Assembly: GCA_027858595.1 (NCBI GenBank) | Contig: JAQICK010000068.1 | Location: 1-6,060, forward strand | Source of the DNA: Melioribacteraceae bacterium | GTDB taxonomy: Bacteria > Bacteroidota > Ignavibacteria > Ignavibacteriales > Melioribacteraceae | Length of the DNA stretch: 6,060 nt | Direction: 5' to 3' | Part shown: one piece after another, positions 1 to 6,060 of the stretch | How the letters are laid out: every line of letters starts with the position of its first letter | How positions within the stretch are numbered: the stretch's first letter is position 1 | The notes under the pieces: generated by a model | What the model saw: only the letters and a program-made list of their open reading frames with translations | Databases searched by the model: none | Told to the model about the DNA's origin: nothing | Translations under genes and position numbers: made by a program

Positions 1-717
1 ATGATGTTTATAATAATTGCCTATTTCAGTTTTAGCTATCTGAAAAAAAATGAGCAAAGCAATATTTGGGTGGGAATGTCAAAAGAGACAGCACATCAAC
101 TAGGAACTCCAATTTCCAGTTTGTTGGGCTGGAATGAAATTTTGAAAATAAATAAAACTAATCCAGACAAAGTTGAAGATATTTCTGAAGAAATGAATAA
201 CGACTTACAACGATTAAATAAAATTGCAGACAGATTTTCGAAAATTGGTTCTAAACCAAAGCTAGTTTCTACAAATCTAACCGAAGTTATAGAATCAGTA
301 GTTCAATATTTTAATAGACGTCTTCCTGTTACACGTAAAAAAACAGAAATTAAAATTATTTCGTCAACTGATTATTTAATTCCTTTAAATAGATCACTCT
401 TCGAATGGGTAGTTGAAAATTTAATTAAAAATGCACTTGATGCAATTGAATCTAAAAACGGGTTAATTACATTTGAACTAACCGAAGATGATGAAAATTT
501 GATTATAGATGTTTCTGATAATGGAAAGGGCATTGATCTTAAAAACAGAAGAGATGTTTTTAGACCTGGCTATAGTACAAAAAAAAGAGGTTGGGGACTA
601 GGTCTTTCACTCACAAAGCGAATTGTAGAAGATTATCATAAAGGAAAAATATTTGTTAAAAGCTCTATTCTTGACGAAGGAACAACATTTCAAATTATTT
701 TAAGAAAAAATATTTAA
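1..717 (+). CDS. Sensor histidine kinase, C-terminal part (5' end outside window)
   Basis: This is the ATP-dependent autophosphorylating core of a two-component sensor kinase, which would pass phosphate to a response regulator not present here. Residues 1-14 are hydrophobic and look like the end of a transmembrane helix, with the remainder cytoplasmic. A dimerisation/phosphoacceptor helix follows, with the H-box around H32 (AHQLGTP, residues 31-37). The HATPase_c domain has an N-box at 139-149 (N140, N144), a G1 box DNGKG at 173-177, an F-box-like stretch near F187 and a G2 box GWGLGL at 197-202. All catalytic motifs are intact. The frame is open at base 1, so the ATG there is probably internal and the sensing domain lies upstream. 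The ligand and partner cannot be told. The TAA stop at 715-717 is followed by a non-coding gap, so this is the last gene of its unit. Confidence in the family is high. Confidence 0.93.
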   Translation: MMFIIIAYFSFSYLKKNEQSNIWVGMSKETAHQLGTPISSLLGWNEILKINKTNPDKVEDISEEMNNDLQRLNKIADRFSKIGSKPKLVSTNLTEVIESVVQYFNRRLPVTRKKTEIKIISSTDYLIPLNRSLFEWVVENLIKNALDAIESKNGLITFELTEDDENLIIDVSDNGKGIDLKNRRDVFRPGYSTKKRGWGLGLSLTKRIVEDYHKGKIFVKSSILDEGTTFQIILRKNI

Positions 718-796
718 ATTTTTCATTTTTTGCTTGCATTATTTTTCAGTCTTTATTATCATTGCAGTACAAGATTTTGTTCATACAAATTATTGT

Positions 797-887
797 TAAG
801 TTTATAACAGAAAGGTCTTGATCTTTTTGTTATACACATCAGGCTACTAAGGTTGTGCCCTCTACCTTGGTAGCCTTCCCTTTTTTT
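797..887 (+). ncRNA. Candidate structured RNA element, copy 1
   Basis: Hairpin 1 pairs 803-814 with 823-834 (12 bp, including one G-U at 810/827). It can add G815-U822 and U816-A821 to close on a CUUG tetraloop (817-820). Hairpin 2 pairs 841-853 with 864-876 (13 bp, one U-G at 848/869) around the 10-base loop UGUGCCCUCU (854-863). UCCC and a run of seven T (881-887) follow. The G-U pairs would be A-C mismatches on the other strand, so the RNA should be read from the + strand. It could be a small RNA ending at the T-run, a 3'-UTR element of the kinase transcript, or a terminator. The four bases between stem and T-run make it an imperfect intrinsic terminator. I do not recognise a named family. 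Confidence 0.6.
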
Positions 888-908
888 AATAATAATTTTA
901 TTATAAAG

Positions 909-996
909 TAAGTTTACAATAAGAAGGTTAAACTTTTTATTGTACAAACCAGGCTGTTAAGGTTGTGCCCTCTACCTTGACAGCCTTCCCTCTTTT
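909..996 (+). ncRNA. Candidate structured RNA element, copy 2
   Basis: Hairpin 1 pairs 915-926 with 933-944 (12 bp, one G-U at 923/936, loop GUUAAA). Hairpin 2 pairs 951-963 with 974-986 (13 bp, U-G at 958/979) around the same loop UGUGCCCUCU (964-973). UCCCUCUUUU follows. Compared with copy 1, pairs 805-832, 808-829, 846-871 and 847-870 are replaced by different Watson-Crick pairs at 917-942, 920-939, 956-981 and 957-980. Two further pairs swap A-U and G-U. No substitution in any stem arm breaks a pair. The function is unknown; the same alternatives apply as for copy 1. Confidence 0.6.
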
Positions 997-1009
997 AAAG
1001 CACCCTAAA

Positions 1010-1047
1010 TTTACAAATTTTACTCAAATTATTTTATAATTTATTAT
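1010..1047 (+). promoter_or_regulatory. Candidate promoter for the dCMP deaminase-ppk unit
   Basis: A perfect TATAAT (1035-1040) lies 19 bases after TTTACA (1010-1015). An overlapping alternative is TTTACT (1019-1024), 17 bases before TATTAT (1042-1047). Either would give a leader of roughly 30-40 bases before the ATG at 1085. The region is very AT-rich, so chance matches are easy, and the exact boxes are uncertain. Confidence 0.35.
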
Positions 1048-1084
1048 ATTGCTCGTTATTCTTTAATATTGTGAGACTTCAATA

Positions 1085-1594
1085 ATGGCAAAAAAATCAA
1101 ATAGACCCTCCTGGGATGAATATTTTTTAAAAGTTGCAATGCTAGTCTCTGAGCGTGCAACTTGTCCGCGAATGCACGTCGGATGTGTATTAGTAAAAGA
1201 CAAACAAATTTTAGCAACTGGCTACAACGGATCAATACCAGGTGATGGTCACTGTGAAGATGATGGTTGCGTAATTGTTGATAACCATTGCGTAAGAACT
1301 AACCACGCTGAGATAAATGCAATAACCCAATGTGCAAGACACGGAATTATTACAGATGGGGCAAAAGCTTACGTTACAAACATGCCTTGTACAACTTGTT
1401 CAAAAGCACTAATTGCTACTGGAATTAAAGAAATAGTCGTTTTCTCTGATTACCACAGTACATTAGCAACGGATTTTTTCAAAAAGGCTAATGTTCCTAT
1501 AAGAAAACTACCAATGCCAGCTGGAAATATTCAATATGATATAGATAGTTATTCCTCAGCTAAAAAAATTAATTTTGATGAAGAAAACAAATAG
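1085..1594 (+). CDS. Deoxycytidylate (dCMP) deaminase, ComEB-like
   Basis: This cytosolic zinc hydrolase of the cytidine/deoxycytidylate deaminase family is expected to convert dCMP to dUMP and ammonia, feeding thymidylate synthase. The active-site signature is complete: HAE at 74-76 (H74 a zinc ligand, E76 the proton shuttle) and PCTTC at 101-105 (C102 and C105 zinc ligands). GYNG at 46-49 and the Cys-rich insert GHCEDDGC at 55-62, with C69, are typical of dCMP deaminases and separate it from cytidine, guanine or tRNA-adenosine deaminases. At 169 residues it is the usual length. The start at 1085 is the first ATG in frame and leaves the conserved SWDEYF segment (9-14) near the N terminus. 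The upstream ribosome site is weak (GTGAG about 10 bases before). ppk begins 26 bases after the stop, so the two are probably co-transcribed. Confidence 0.93.
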   Translation: MAKKSNRPSWDEYFLKVAMLVSERATCPRMHVGCVLVKDKQILATGYNGSIPGDGHCEDDGCVIVDNHCVRTNHAEINAITQCARHGIITDGAKAYVTNMPCTTCSKALIATGIKEIVVFSDYHSTLATDFFKKANVPIRKLPMPAGNIQYDIDSYSSAKKINFDEENK

Positions 1595-1620
1595 TCTCAG
1601 ATTTAAAAAAGCTAGAAAAA

Positions 1621-3753
1621 ATGAAATTAAATAAAGAAAATTTAGCAAAGTATTTTAAACCAGAAAACTTCTTTTCTAGAGATTTAAGTTGGGTTGAATT
1701 CAATAAACGTGTACTCGAAGAGGCAATAGATAGTAGTTTACCTCTGCTTGAAAGAATAAAGTTCATTTCAATTTATTTCACTAATCTCGATGAATTTTAT
1801 ATGATTCGTGTTTCTGGAATAAAAGAACAAATTAGAGCTAATATTATTGAACGTAGAATAGATGGTTTAACTCCTATTGAAGAATTGAAGTTTATTCAGG
1901 AAAGTGTTCTTCCACAAGTCGATTTTCTATTAGAATATTGGAATAATACTATTATCCCTGAATTAGAACTGAATAATATTAAGTTCATTACTTACAATAA
2001 ACTTACAGACCAAGAAAAGGAAAAGTTAAGCCAATATTTTAATAAAGAAATATATCCAGTATTAACTCCTTTAGCATTTGACCCTGGAAGACCATTCCCG
2101 TACATCTCAAATTTGAGTTTGAGTTTTGCAATTCAAGTAATGAAATCTAATGGTCAATTACATTTTGCACGCCTAAAAATTCCTTCAATTCTACCAAGAA
2201 TTATAAAATTGGATAATATACTTGGTGATGACAGTCAAGATGAATTTTCTTTAAAATTAATTTGGCTAGATGATTTAATTAAAAATAATCTTACTGTTCT
2301 CTTCCCCGGACTTGAAATTATAAGTGCTCACAAATTTAGAATTACTCGAAATGCCGATTTAAATATCCAAGAAGATGAAGCCGATGATTTACTCTCAGTA
2401 ATAGAAGAGAATATAAAAAAAAGGAAATTTGGTTCTGTTGTTAGACTCTCGGTTGAAAAAAACATGCCCGAGTTTATGATTAATATTCTAACTGAAAACC
2501 TAGAAGTTTCTGATTATGAAATTCAAGTAATTGATGGCCCCATGGGTTTAAGTAGTGTTATGTCACTTTATGATTTGCCTTTGCCACATTTGAAGCAAAA
2601 ATCATTTTATCCAGTATTACCACCACTATTTGATGATGAAGAACGCGATTCTATCTTTAATTTAATTAAGCAGAAAGATATTTTACTTCACCATCCTTAC
2701 GATTCATTTGAACCAGTAATAGATTTAATTAAAGAAGCTGTAAGTGATCCTAATGTTCTTGCAATTAAGCAAACCTTATATCGTGTTGGAACCAATTCTC
2801 CAATTGTTAAATATTTAATTGAAGCCGCGGAGGCAAACAAACAAGTAGCGGTGCTCGTAGAGTTAAAGGCCAGATTCGATGAAGAAAACAATATTTATTG
2901 GGCACGTGCACTAGAAAAAGCTGGAGTTCATGTTGTTTACGGACTAGTTGGATTAAAAACCCACTCCAAAATGACTTTGATAGTTCGTAAAGAAAATGAT
3001 GGTGTTCAACGCTACGTTCATCTTGGAACTGGGAATTATAATGCATCAACTGCTAAATTATATACCGATTATGGCTTAATGACTACCGATAAAGATTTAT
3101 GTGAAGATGTTGCTGAAATTTTTAATCATCTGACTGGGTACTCTGAACTGAAAACATATCGTAAAATGTGGGTTGCCCCACTTAATATGAGAAAGGAATT
3201 TTTAAGATTAATTAGTCGGGAAATTGATAATGCTAAAGCTGGTAAAGTTGGTTACATCTCATTCAAACTTAACTCATTAGTTGACCCTACAACAATTTCA
3301 GCGTTATATGAAGCTTCAAAAGCCGGAGTTAAAATAGATTTGGTTGTTCGTGGAATCTGTTGTCTAGTTCCACAAGTTCCAGGGTTAAGCGAAAATATTT
3401 ATGTGCGAAGTATTGTCGGAAGATTTTTGGAACACACTCGAGTTTTCTATTTTTATAATGATGGCAATGACGAAATTCACATGGGAAGTGCCGATATTAT
3501 GCAACGAAATCTTGATAGAAGAGTTGAAACAATTTTTCCAATTGAAGATGTAGATATCAAAAAATCTGTGAAAGAAACACTACTAAATATTTCCTTAAAG
3601 GATAATCAAAAAGCAAGAATTCTTCTTCCTACAGGCAAATATGTAAATAATCATAAAGTATATTTGCAAGACGATGTAAATCTGCAAGAATGGTTGATGA
3701 ACTATGCCTCGAGTAGTGAAAAGAAAAAGAAAAAACTCAAAAAAGCAAAGTAG
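1621..3753 (+). CDS. ppk1: Polyphosphate kinase 1
   Basis: PPK1 reversibly transfers the ATP gamma-phosphate to a growing polyphosphate chain via a phosphohistidine. All four PPK1 regions are present: N domain (about 1-119, with RDLSWVEFN near 20-28 and NLDEF at 55-59), head (about 120-334), and two phospholipase-D-like C domains (about 335-515 and 516-700). H448 in KTHSKM matches the autophosphorylated His of the E. coli enzyme (H435), and H605 in FLEHTR matches H592. R388 (LYR), R418 (KARFDE) and Y481 match R375, R405 and Y468, all with the same +13 offset, so the core has no net indel there. The 710 residues are normal length, with a lysine-rich tail after about residue 700. The start lacks a clear Shine-Dalgarno but sits where family members begin, and the next Met (61) is past conserved sequence. 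It is the second gene of the unit with dCMP deaminase. Confidence 0.97.
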   Translation: MKLNKENLAKYFKPENFFSRDLSWVEFNKRVLEEAIDSSLPLLERIKFISIYFTNLDEFYMIRVSGIKEQIRANIIERRIDGLTPIEELKFIQESVLPQVDFLLEYWNNTIIPELELNNIKFITYNKLTDQEKEKLSQYFNKEIYPVLTPLAFDPGRPFPYISNLSLSFAIQVMKSNGQLHFARLKIPSILPRIIKLDNILGDDSQDEFSLKLIWLDDLIKNNLTVLFPGLEIISAHKFRITRNADLNIQEDEADDLLSVIEENIKKRKFGSVVRLSVEKNMPEFMINILTENLEVSDYEIQVIDGPMGLSSVMSLYDLPLPHLKQKSFYPVLPPLFDDEERDSIFNLIKQKDILLHHPYDSFEPVIDLIKEAVSDPNVLAIKQTLYRVGTNSPIVKYLIEAAEANKQVAVLVELKARFDEENNIYWARALEKAGVHVVYGLVGLKTHSKMTLIVRKENDGVQRYVHLGTGNYNASTAKLYTDYGLMTTDKDLCEDVAEIFNHLTGYSELKTYRKMWVAPLNMRKEFLRLISREIDNAKAGKVGYISFKLNSLVDPTTISALYEASKAGVKIDLVVRGICCLVPQVPGLSENIYVRSIVGRFLEHTRVFYFYNDGNDEIHMGSADIMQRNLDRRVETIFPIEDVDIKKSVKETLLNISLKDNQKARILLPTGKYVNNHKVYLQDDVNLQEWLMNYASSSEKKKKKLKKAK

Positions 3754-3754
3754 T

Positions 3755-3776
3755 TTATTAGAACCTCTACTAATAA
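3755..3776 (+). terminator. Weak hairpin just after ppk1, possible terminator
   Basis: TTATTAG (3755-3761) and CTAATAA (3770-3776) form a perfect 7-bp stem with an 8-base loop, starting two bases after the ppk1 stop. The stem is AT-rich and no uninterrupted T-run follows (TATTTCAT). It may give partial termination or protect the 3' end. It is not a convincing intrinsic terminator. Confidence 0.3.
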
Positions 3777-3849
3777 TATTTCATAAGAAAGACCTTCCAT
3801 ATATTTTTATAATAATAATTTCATCAAATTTTTTTATAAGAATATTTTG

Positions 3850-3882
3850 TAATTTTGTAGTTCTAAATTAAAATTGAAAGGA
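3850..3882 (+). promoter_or_regulatory. Candidate Bacteroidota-type -7 box and ribosome site for the mrp operon
   Basis: TAATTTTG (3850-3857) fits the TAnnTTTG -7 element known from Bacteroidota primary sigma promoters. I see no TTTG at the expected spacing upstream, so the promoter call is tentative. AAAGGA (3877-3882) is a good Shine-Dalgarno 8 bases before the ATG at 3891, and it fixes that start. Confidence 0.35.
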
Positions 3883-3890
3883 ATATATAT

Positions 3891-4883
3891 ATGTCACAAA
3901 TAACAAAAGATGATGTTATAAAAGCTCTGAGTACCGTTGATGACCCTGACTTAAAACGTGACCTAGTCACTCTAAATATGGTTAAAGGAATAATAATTGA
4001 TGGAACAAAAATAATAGCAGAAGTTGAATTAACTACTCCAGCTTGCCCATTAAAAGATGTAATTAAAAACAATTGTATTGCAGCAATAAAAAGAGATATT
4101 CCTGAGGCCACTATAGTTGAAATCAATCTAACAGCGTCTGTTAGCGGTAAATCAAAAAACGATATTATGCCTGGTGTAAAAAATACTATTGCCGTTGCAA
4201 GTGGCAAGGGAGGAGTTGGTAAAAGTACAGTTGCTGCAAACCTTGCAATTGCTCTTGCAAGAGAAGGTGCTAAAGTTGGAATTATTGATGCAGATATATA
4301 TGGACCTTCCATGCCACTAATGTTTGGGCTAAATCATAAAAATGGACTCCAACAAGACCCTGAAACAAAGAAACTTGCTCCATTAGAAAGCTACGGAATT
4401 AAACTTATTTCGATTGGTTTTATGATTGATGACGAAAATCCAGTTATTTGGCGTGGGCCTATGGCTAGTGGTGCTTTAAAACAATTTATGACCGATGTTA
4501 ATTGGGGTGAATTAGATTATCTGATTTACGATTTACCTCCAGGAACTGGCGATATACAACTTACATTAGTTCAAACAATTCCACTTACAGGTGCAGTTAT
4601 TGTTACAACTCCTCAAGAAATGTCCTTGATTGATGCAAAAAAAGGATTGAAAATGTTTGAGCGCGTTAATGTTCCGGTTTTTGGAATTATTGAAAACATG
4701 AGTTATTTCATTGCACCAGATACAGGAAATAAATATGATATTTTTGGCACTGGCGGTGGAGAGAAACTTGCTAATGAATTAGATTCAAAATTGTTAGGCT
4801 GTATTCCTATTGATCCAAGAATAAGAGAAGGTGGAGATGCAGGCAAACCAATTGTTGAAGCATTACCAGATTCTGTAAAATAA
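3891..4883 (+). CDS. mrp: Mrp/ApbC-family P-loop ATPase, Fe-S carrier, C-terminally truncated by an in-frame stop
   Basis: Members of this MinD/ParA-like family bind and deliver Fe-S clusters in an ATP-dependent way. Residues 1 to about 85 are a MIP18 (DUF59)-like domain with the TPACPL motif (49-54, C52). Residues from about 95 on are the ATPase, with the deviant Walker A motif GKGGVGKST (105-113), DADIYGPS (133-140) and the Walker B region IYDLPPGTGD (212-221, D214). The C-x-x-C found near the end of many members is absent: after NMSYF (269-273) the sequence reads IAPDTG, with A275 and T278 at the Cys places. The 330-residue product is short, because the TAA at 4881-4883 is followed in the same frame by 30 codons resembling the missing C-terminal helix. 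The start is supported by AAAGGA. It is the first gene of an operon with a NifU-like gene and tpiA. Family is certain; whether this truncated form is active is unknown. Confidence 0.93.
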   Translation: MSQITKDDVIKALSTVDDPDLKRDLVTLNMVKGIIIDGTKIIAEVELTTPACPLKDVIKNNCIAAIKRDIPEATIVEINLTASVSGKSKNDIMPGVKNTIAVASGKGGVGKSTVAANLAIALAREGAKVGIIDADIYGPSMPLMFGLNHKNGLQQDPETKKLAPLESYGIKLISIGFMIDDENPVIWRGPMASGALKQFMTDVNWGELDYLIYDLPPGTGDIQLTLVQTIPLTGAVIVTTPQEMSLIDAKKGLKMFERVNVPVFGIIENMSYFIAPDTGNKYDIFGTGGGEKLANELDSKLLGCIPIDPRIREGGDAGKPIVEALPDSVK

Positions 4884-4976
4884 AAAATTATTAGTGAAAT
4901 TGCAAAAAACCTTGCAGCACAAATAAGTATAAAAAATGTTAATGATAATTTAAGTGAAGTTGAAATTCAATTATAG
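4884..4976 (+). pseudogene. Detached C-terminal segment of mrp downstream of the in-frame TAA
   Basis: Reading on in the mrp frame after the stop gives 30 sense codons before TAG at 4974-4976. The translation begins KIISEIAKNLAAQIS, an amphipathic helix like the one that closes full-length Mrp proteins, and ends in an acidic tail. Adding it back gives about 361 residues, the usual family length. No frame change is needed, so one substitution at codon 331 would explain it (for instance TAA from GAA, CAA or AAA). There is no ribosome site or ATG for separate translation of this piece. Confidence 0.75.
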
Positions 4977-5010
4977 TTTGAATTAAATTTATTTACTCAT
5001 TGGAGTTATA

Positions 5011-5247
5011 ATGGCTGAAAATCTAAAAGAAAAAGTTGAAAAAGCATTAGAAACTGTTCGACCATATTTAGTTGCGGATGGTGGAGATGTTGAACTTGTT
5101 TCCATAAATGAAAGTGGAATTGTTGAAGTTAGGCTAACCGGTGCTTGTGTAGGTTGCCCAATGTCTCAAATGACTTTAAGAGCTGGAATAGAACGAGCGT
5201 TAATGAGAGATGTACCTGAAATAAAAAGAGTTGAAGCTGTAGAATAA
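5011..5247 (+). CDS. NifU-like C-terminal domain protein (Nfu-type Fe-S scaffold/carrier)
   Basis: This 78-residue cytosolic protein consists only of the NifU C-terminal domain. Such proteins bind a labile [4Fe-4S] cluster, shared between two subunits, and pass it to target enzymes. The diagnostic features are VRPYLVADGGDVEL (16-29) and the cluster-binding CVGC at 46-49 (C46 and C49) in GACVGCPMS. The usual C-terminal hydrophobic/acidic strand (VPEIKRVEAV) is present. The N-terminal degenerate A-type domain of NfuA is absent, as in many short Nfu proteins, so I give no specific symbol. The start is supported by TGGAG at 5001-5005, 5 bases before the ATG. Its position right after mrp, another Fe-S carrier, supports a role in cluster transfer. 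tpiA begins 15 bases after its stop. Confidence 0.94.
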   Translation: MAENLKEKVEKALETVRPYLVADGGDVELVSINESGIVEVRLTGACVGCPMSQMTLRAGIERALMRDVPEIKRVEAVE

Positions 5248-5262
5248 AAATAAAGGATAAAA

Positions 5263-6015
5263 ATGAGAAAGAAAATAGTTGCTGGCAACTGGAAAATGAA
5301 TAACGACTTAAATGAGTCAATTTCATTAATAAACGAAATTAAAGAAGTATTAGTTGAAAGAGAAGATGTAAAAGCAATTATTGCTCCAACATTTGTATCT
5401 CTAGATAGAGCATCGCAATTGTTAAAAGGAACTAACATTGGATTAAGTGCACAGAACATGTGTTACGAAGATTCTGGTGCTTTTACTGGTGCCATTTCTG
5501 CTAAAATGCTTAAAAGTGTTGGATGCGAATATGTAATTCTTGGACATTCAGAAAGAAGAACTCTTTTTGGCGAAAGTAATAGCGATGTGAACAAAAAGAT
5601 GAAAAAAGCTATTTCGGAGATTCTAACTCCAATTTTTTGTATTGGTGAAACTCTCGAAGAAAGAGAAAATGGCGAAATGAAAACTGTTATTGAAAAACAA
5701 GTTCGCGAAGGCTTGGAAGGAATTTCTGAAGCTGAACTGACAGGAACTATAGTTGCATACGAACCTGTTTGGGCAATTGGAACTGGAAAAGTTGCAACTC
5801 CAGATCAAGCACAAGAAGTTCATGCATTTATTAGAAATTTATTAAAAGAAATGTATTCTGAGGAATTAGCAGAGAACACTACAATTCAATATGGTGGAAG
5901 CGTTAAACCAGAAAATGCAGCTGAGTTAAATGGCCGACCAGATATTGATGGTGCGTTAGTTGGTGGAGCTTGCTTAAAAGCGGATTCATTTGTTGCCATT
6001 ATTAAAAATGCCTAA
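5263..6015 (+). CDS. tpiA: Triosephosphate isomerase
   Basis: This glycolytic/gluconeogenic (beta/alpha)8 barrel enzyme interconverts dihydroxyacetone phosphate and glyceraldehyde 3-phosphate in the cytosol. The catalytic set is complete at near-canonical numbering: N9 and K11 in AGNWKMN (7-13), H95 in LGHSERR, and E167 in AYEPVWAIGTGK, which also begins the closing loop 6. The phosphate-gripping residues are there too: YGGSVKP (210-216, S213) and ALVGGA (231-236, G234-G235). At 250 residues it is full length. AAAGGA at 5252-5257, 5 bases before the ATG, supports the start. The short 15-base gap from the Nfu-type gene and the strong terminator just after the stop make it the last gene of the mrp-nfu-tpiA operon. 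Nothing is odd in the protein. Confidence 0.98.
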   Translation: MRKKIVAGNWKMNNDLNESISLINEIKEVLVEREDVKAIIAPTFVSLDRASQLLKGTNIGLSAQNMCYEDSGAFTGAISAKMLKSVGCEYVILGHSERRTLFGESNSDVNKKMKKAISEILTPIFCIGETLEERENGEMKTVIEKQVREGLEGISEAELTGTIVAYEPVWAIGTGKVATPDQAQEVHAFIRNLLKEMYSEELAENTTIQYGGSVKPENAAELNGRPDIDGALVGGACLKADSFVAIIKNA

Positions 6016-6024
6016 ATAATTCTT

Positions 6025-6060
6025 AACATTCTTGGATTAAGTATTATCCAAGAATGTTTT
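6025..6060 (+). terminator. Intrinsic terminator after tpiA
   Basis: AACATTCTTGGAT (6025-6037) pairs perfectly with ATCCAAGAATGTT (6046-6058), a 13-bp stem with an 8-base loop. It starts 9 bases after the tpiA stop and runs into TTTT at 6057-6060, where the window ends, so the full T-run is not visible. This closes the mrp-nfu-tpiA unit. Confidence 0.85.

Larger units (their letters stand above)
797..996 (+). repeat. Tandem duplication of a two-hairpin element between kinase and dCMP deaminase genes
   Basis: Two direct, diverged copies (797-887 and 909-996) lie about 110 bases apart in the 718-1084 gap. Each begins with TAAGTTTA, then has an A/U-rich hairpin, a 6-base linker starting with CA, a GC-richer hairpin and a pyrimidine/T tail. 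Over 841-880 against 951-990, 36 of 40 bases are identical, and the four differences form two compensated base pairs. The rest of the gap (718-796 and 888-908) is AT-rich with no ORF I would accept. 997-1084 holds the probable promoter of the next gene. Confidence 0.85.

Noticed and set aside
730..759. TTGCTT ... TATTAT as a promoter for the tandem RNA elements
   Set aside because: The -35 half is poor and the region is AT-rich enough to give such matches by chance. The elements may be carried on the kinase transcript.
841..887. Plain Rho-independent terminator as the full explanation of the element
   Set aside because: Termination may occur, but four bases separate stem and T-run. An identical 10-base loop, a second upstream hairpin and compensated changes are not needed for a simple terminator.
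759..947. 62-codon open frame on the - strand across the tandem elements
   Set aside because: Low-complexity translation (Lys/Asn/Leu), no family resemblance. The DNA is explained better by covarying + strand hairpins, whose substitutions follow base pairing and not codon positions.
797..996. CRISPR array or IS/transposon end
   Set aside because: There are only two copies, with diverged stems and no spacers of uniform length. No cas gene or transposase, and no target-site duplication is visible.
3761..3770. Loop GAACCTCTAC after ppk1 resembles the GCCCTCTACC of the tandem elements
   Set aside because: The match is short and sits in a different, AT-only stem without the flanking AGGCT/AGCCT arms. 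Chance is the simpler reading.
3863..4312. 149-codon open frame on the - strand
   Set aside because: It lies opposite the conserved MIP18-like and P-loop part of mrp and has the hydrophobic composition expected of an antisense shadow. There is no supporting ribosome site or family.

Overview
The window is AT-rich, densely coded bacterial chromosome with every recognisable gene on the + strand. The gene families (a HisKA-type kinase with an HQLGTP H-box, PPK1, an Mrp protein with an N-terminal MIP18-like domain, a stand-alone NifU C-terminal-domain protein) and the A-rich style with AAAGGA-type ribosome sites fit the Bacteroidota/Ignavibacteria/Chlorobi group. An ignavibacterium-like organism is my best guess, as an inference from style and not from a search.

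Layout. 1-717 is the 3' part of a membrane sensor histidine kinase whose 5' end lies outside the window. 718-1084 is a 367-base gap holding two tandem copies of a two-hairpin element, followed by a likely promoter. 1085-3753 is a probable two-gene operon: dCMP deaminase, then polyphosphate kinase 1. 3754-3890 is a spacer with a weak hairpin and the promoter and ribosome site of the next unit. 3891-6015 is a second operon: an Mrp/ApbC P-loop iron-sulfur carrier, a NifU-like scaffold and triosephosphate isomerase. It ends in a strong intrinsic terminator that runs to the window edge.

How the genes fit together. dCMP deaminase supplies dUMP for thymidylate synthesis, and PPK1 stores phosphate and energy as polyphosphate. 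Mrp and the NifU-like protein are both expected to act in assembly or delivery of Fe-S clusters. TpiA is central glycolysis and is apparently just co-transcribed with them. The core genes are ordinary housekeeping genes.

Two things stand out. (1) The tandem elements at 797-996 differ between copies almost only by base-pair-preserving changes, share an identical 10-nt C-rich loop, and have G-U pairs that make sense only on the + strand. They look like a duplicated structured RNA. (2) The mrp gene carries an in-frame TAA at codon 331, followed by 30 more in-frame codons that look like the normal C-terminal helix of the family. This suggests a recent nonsense change, a sequence error or readthrough.
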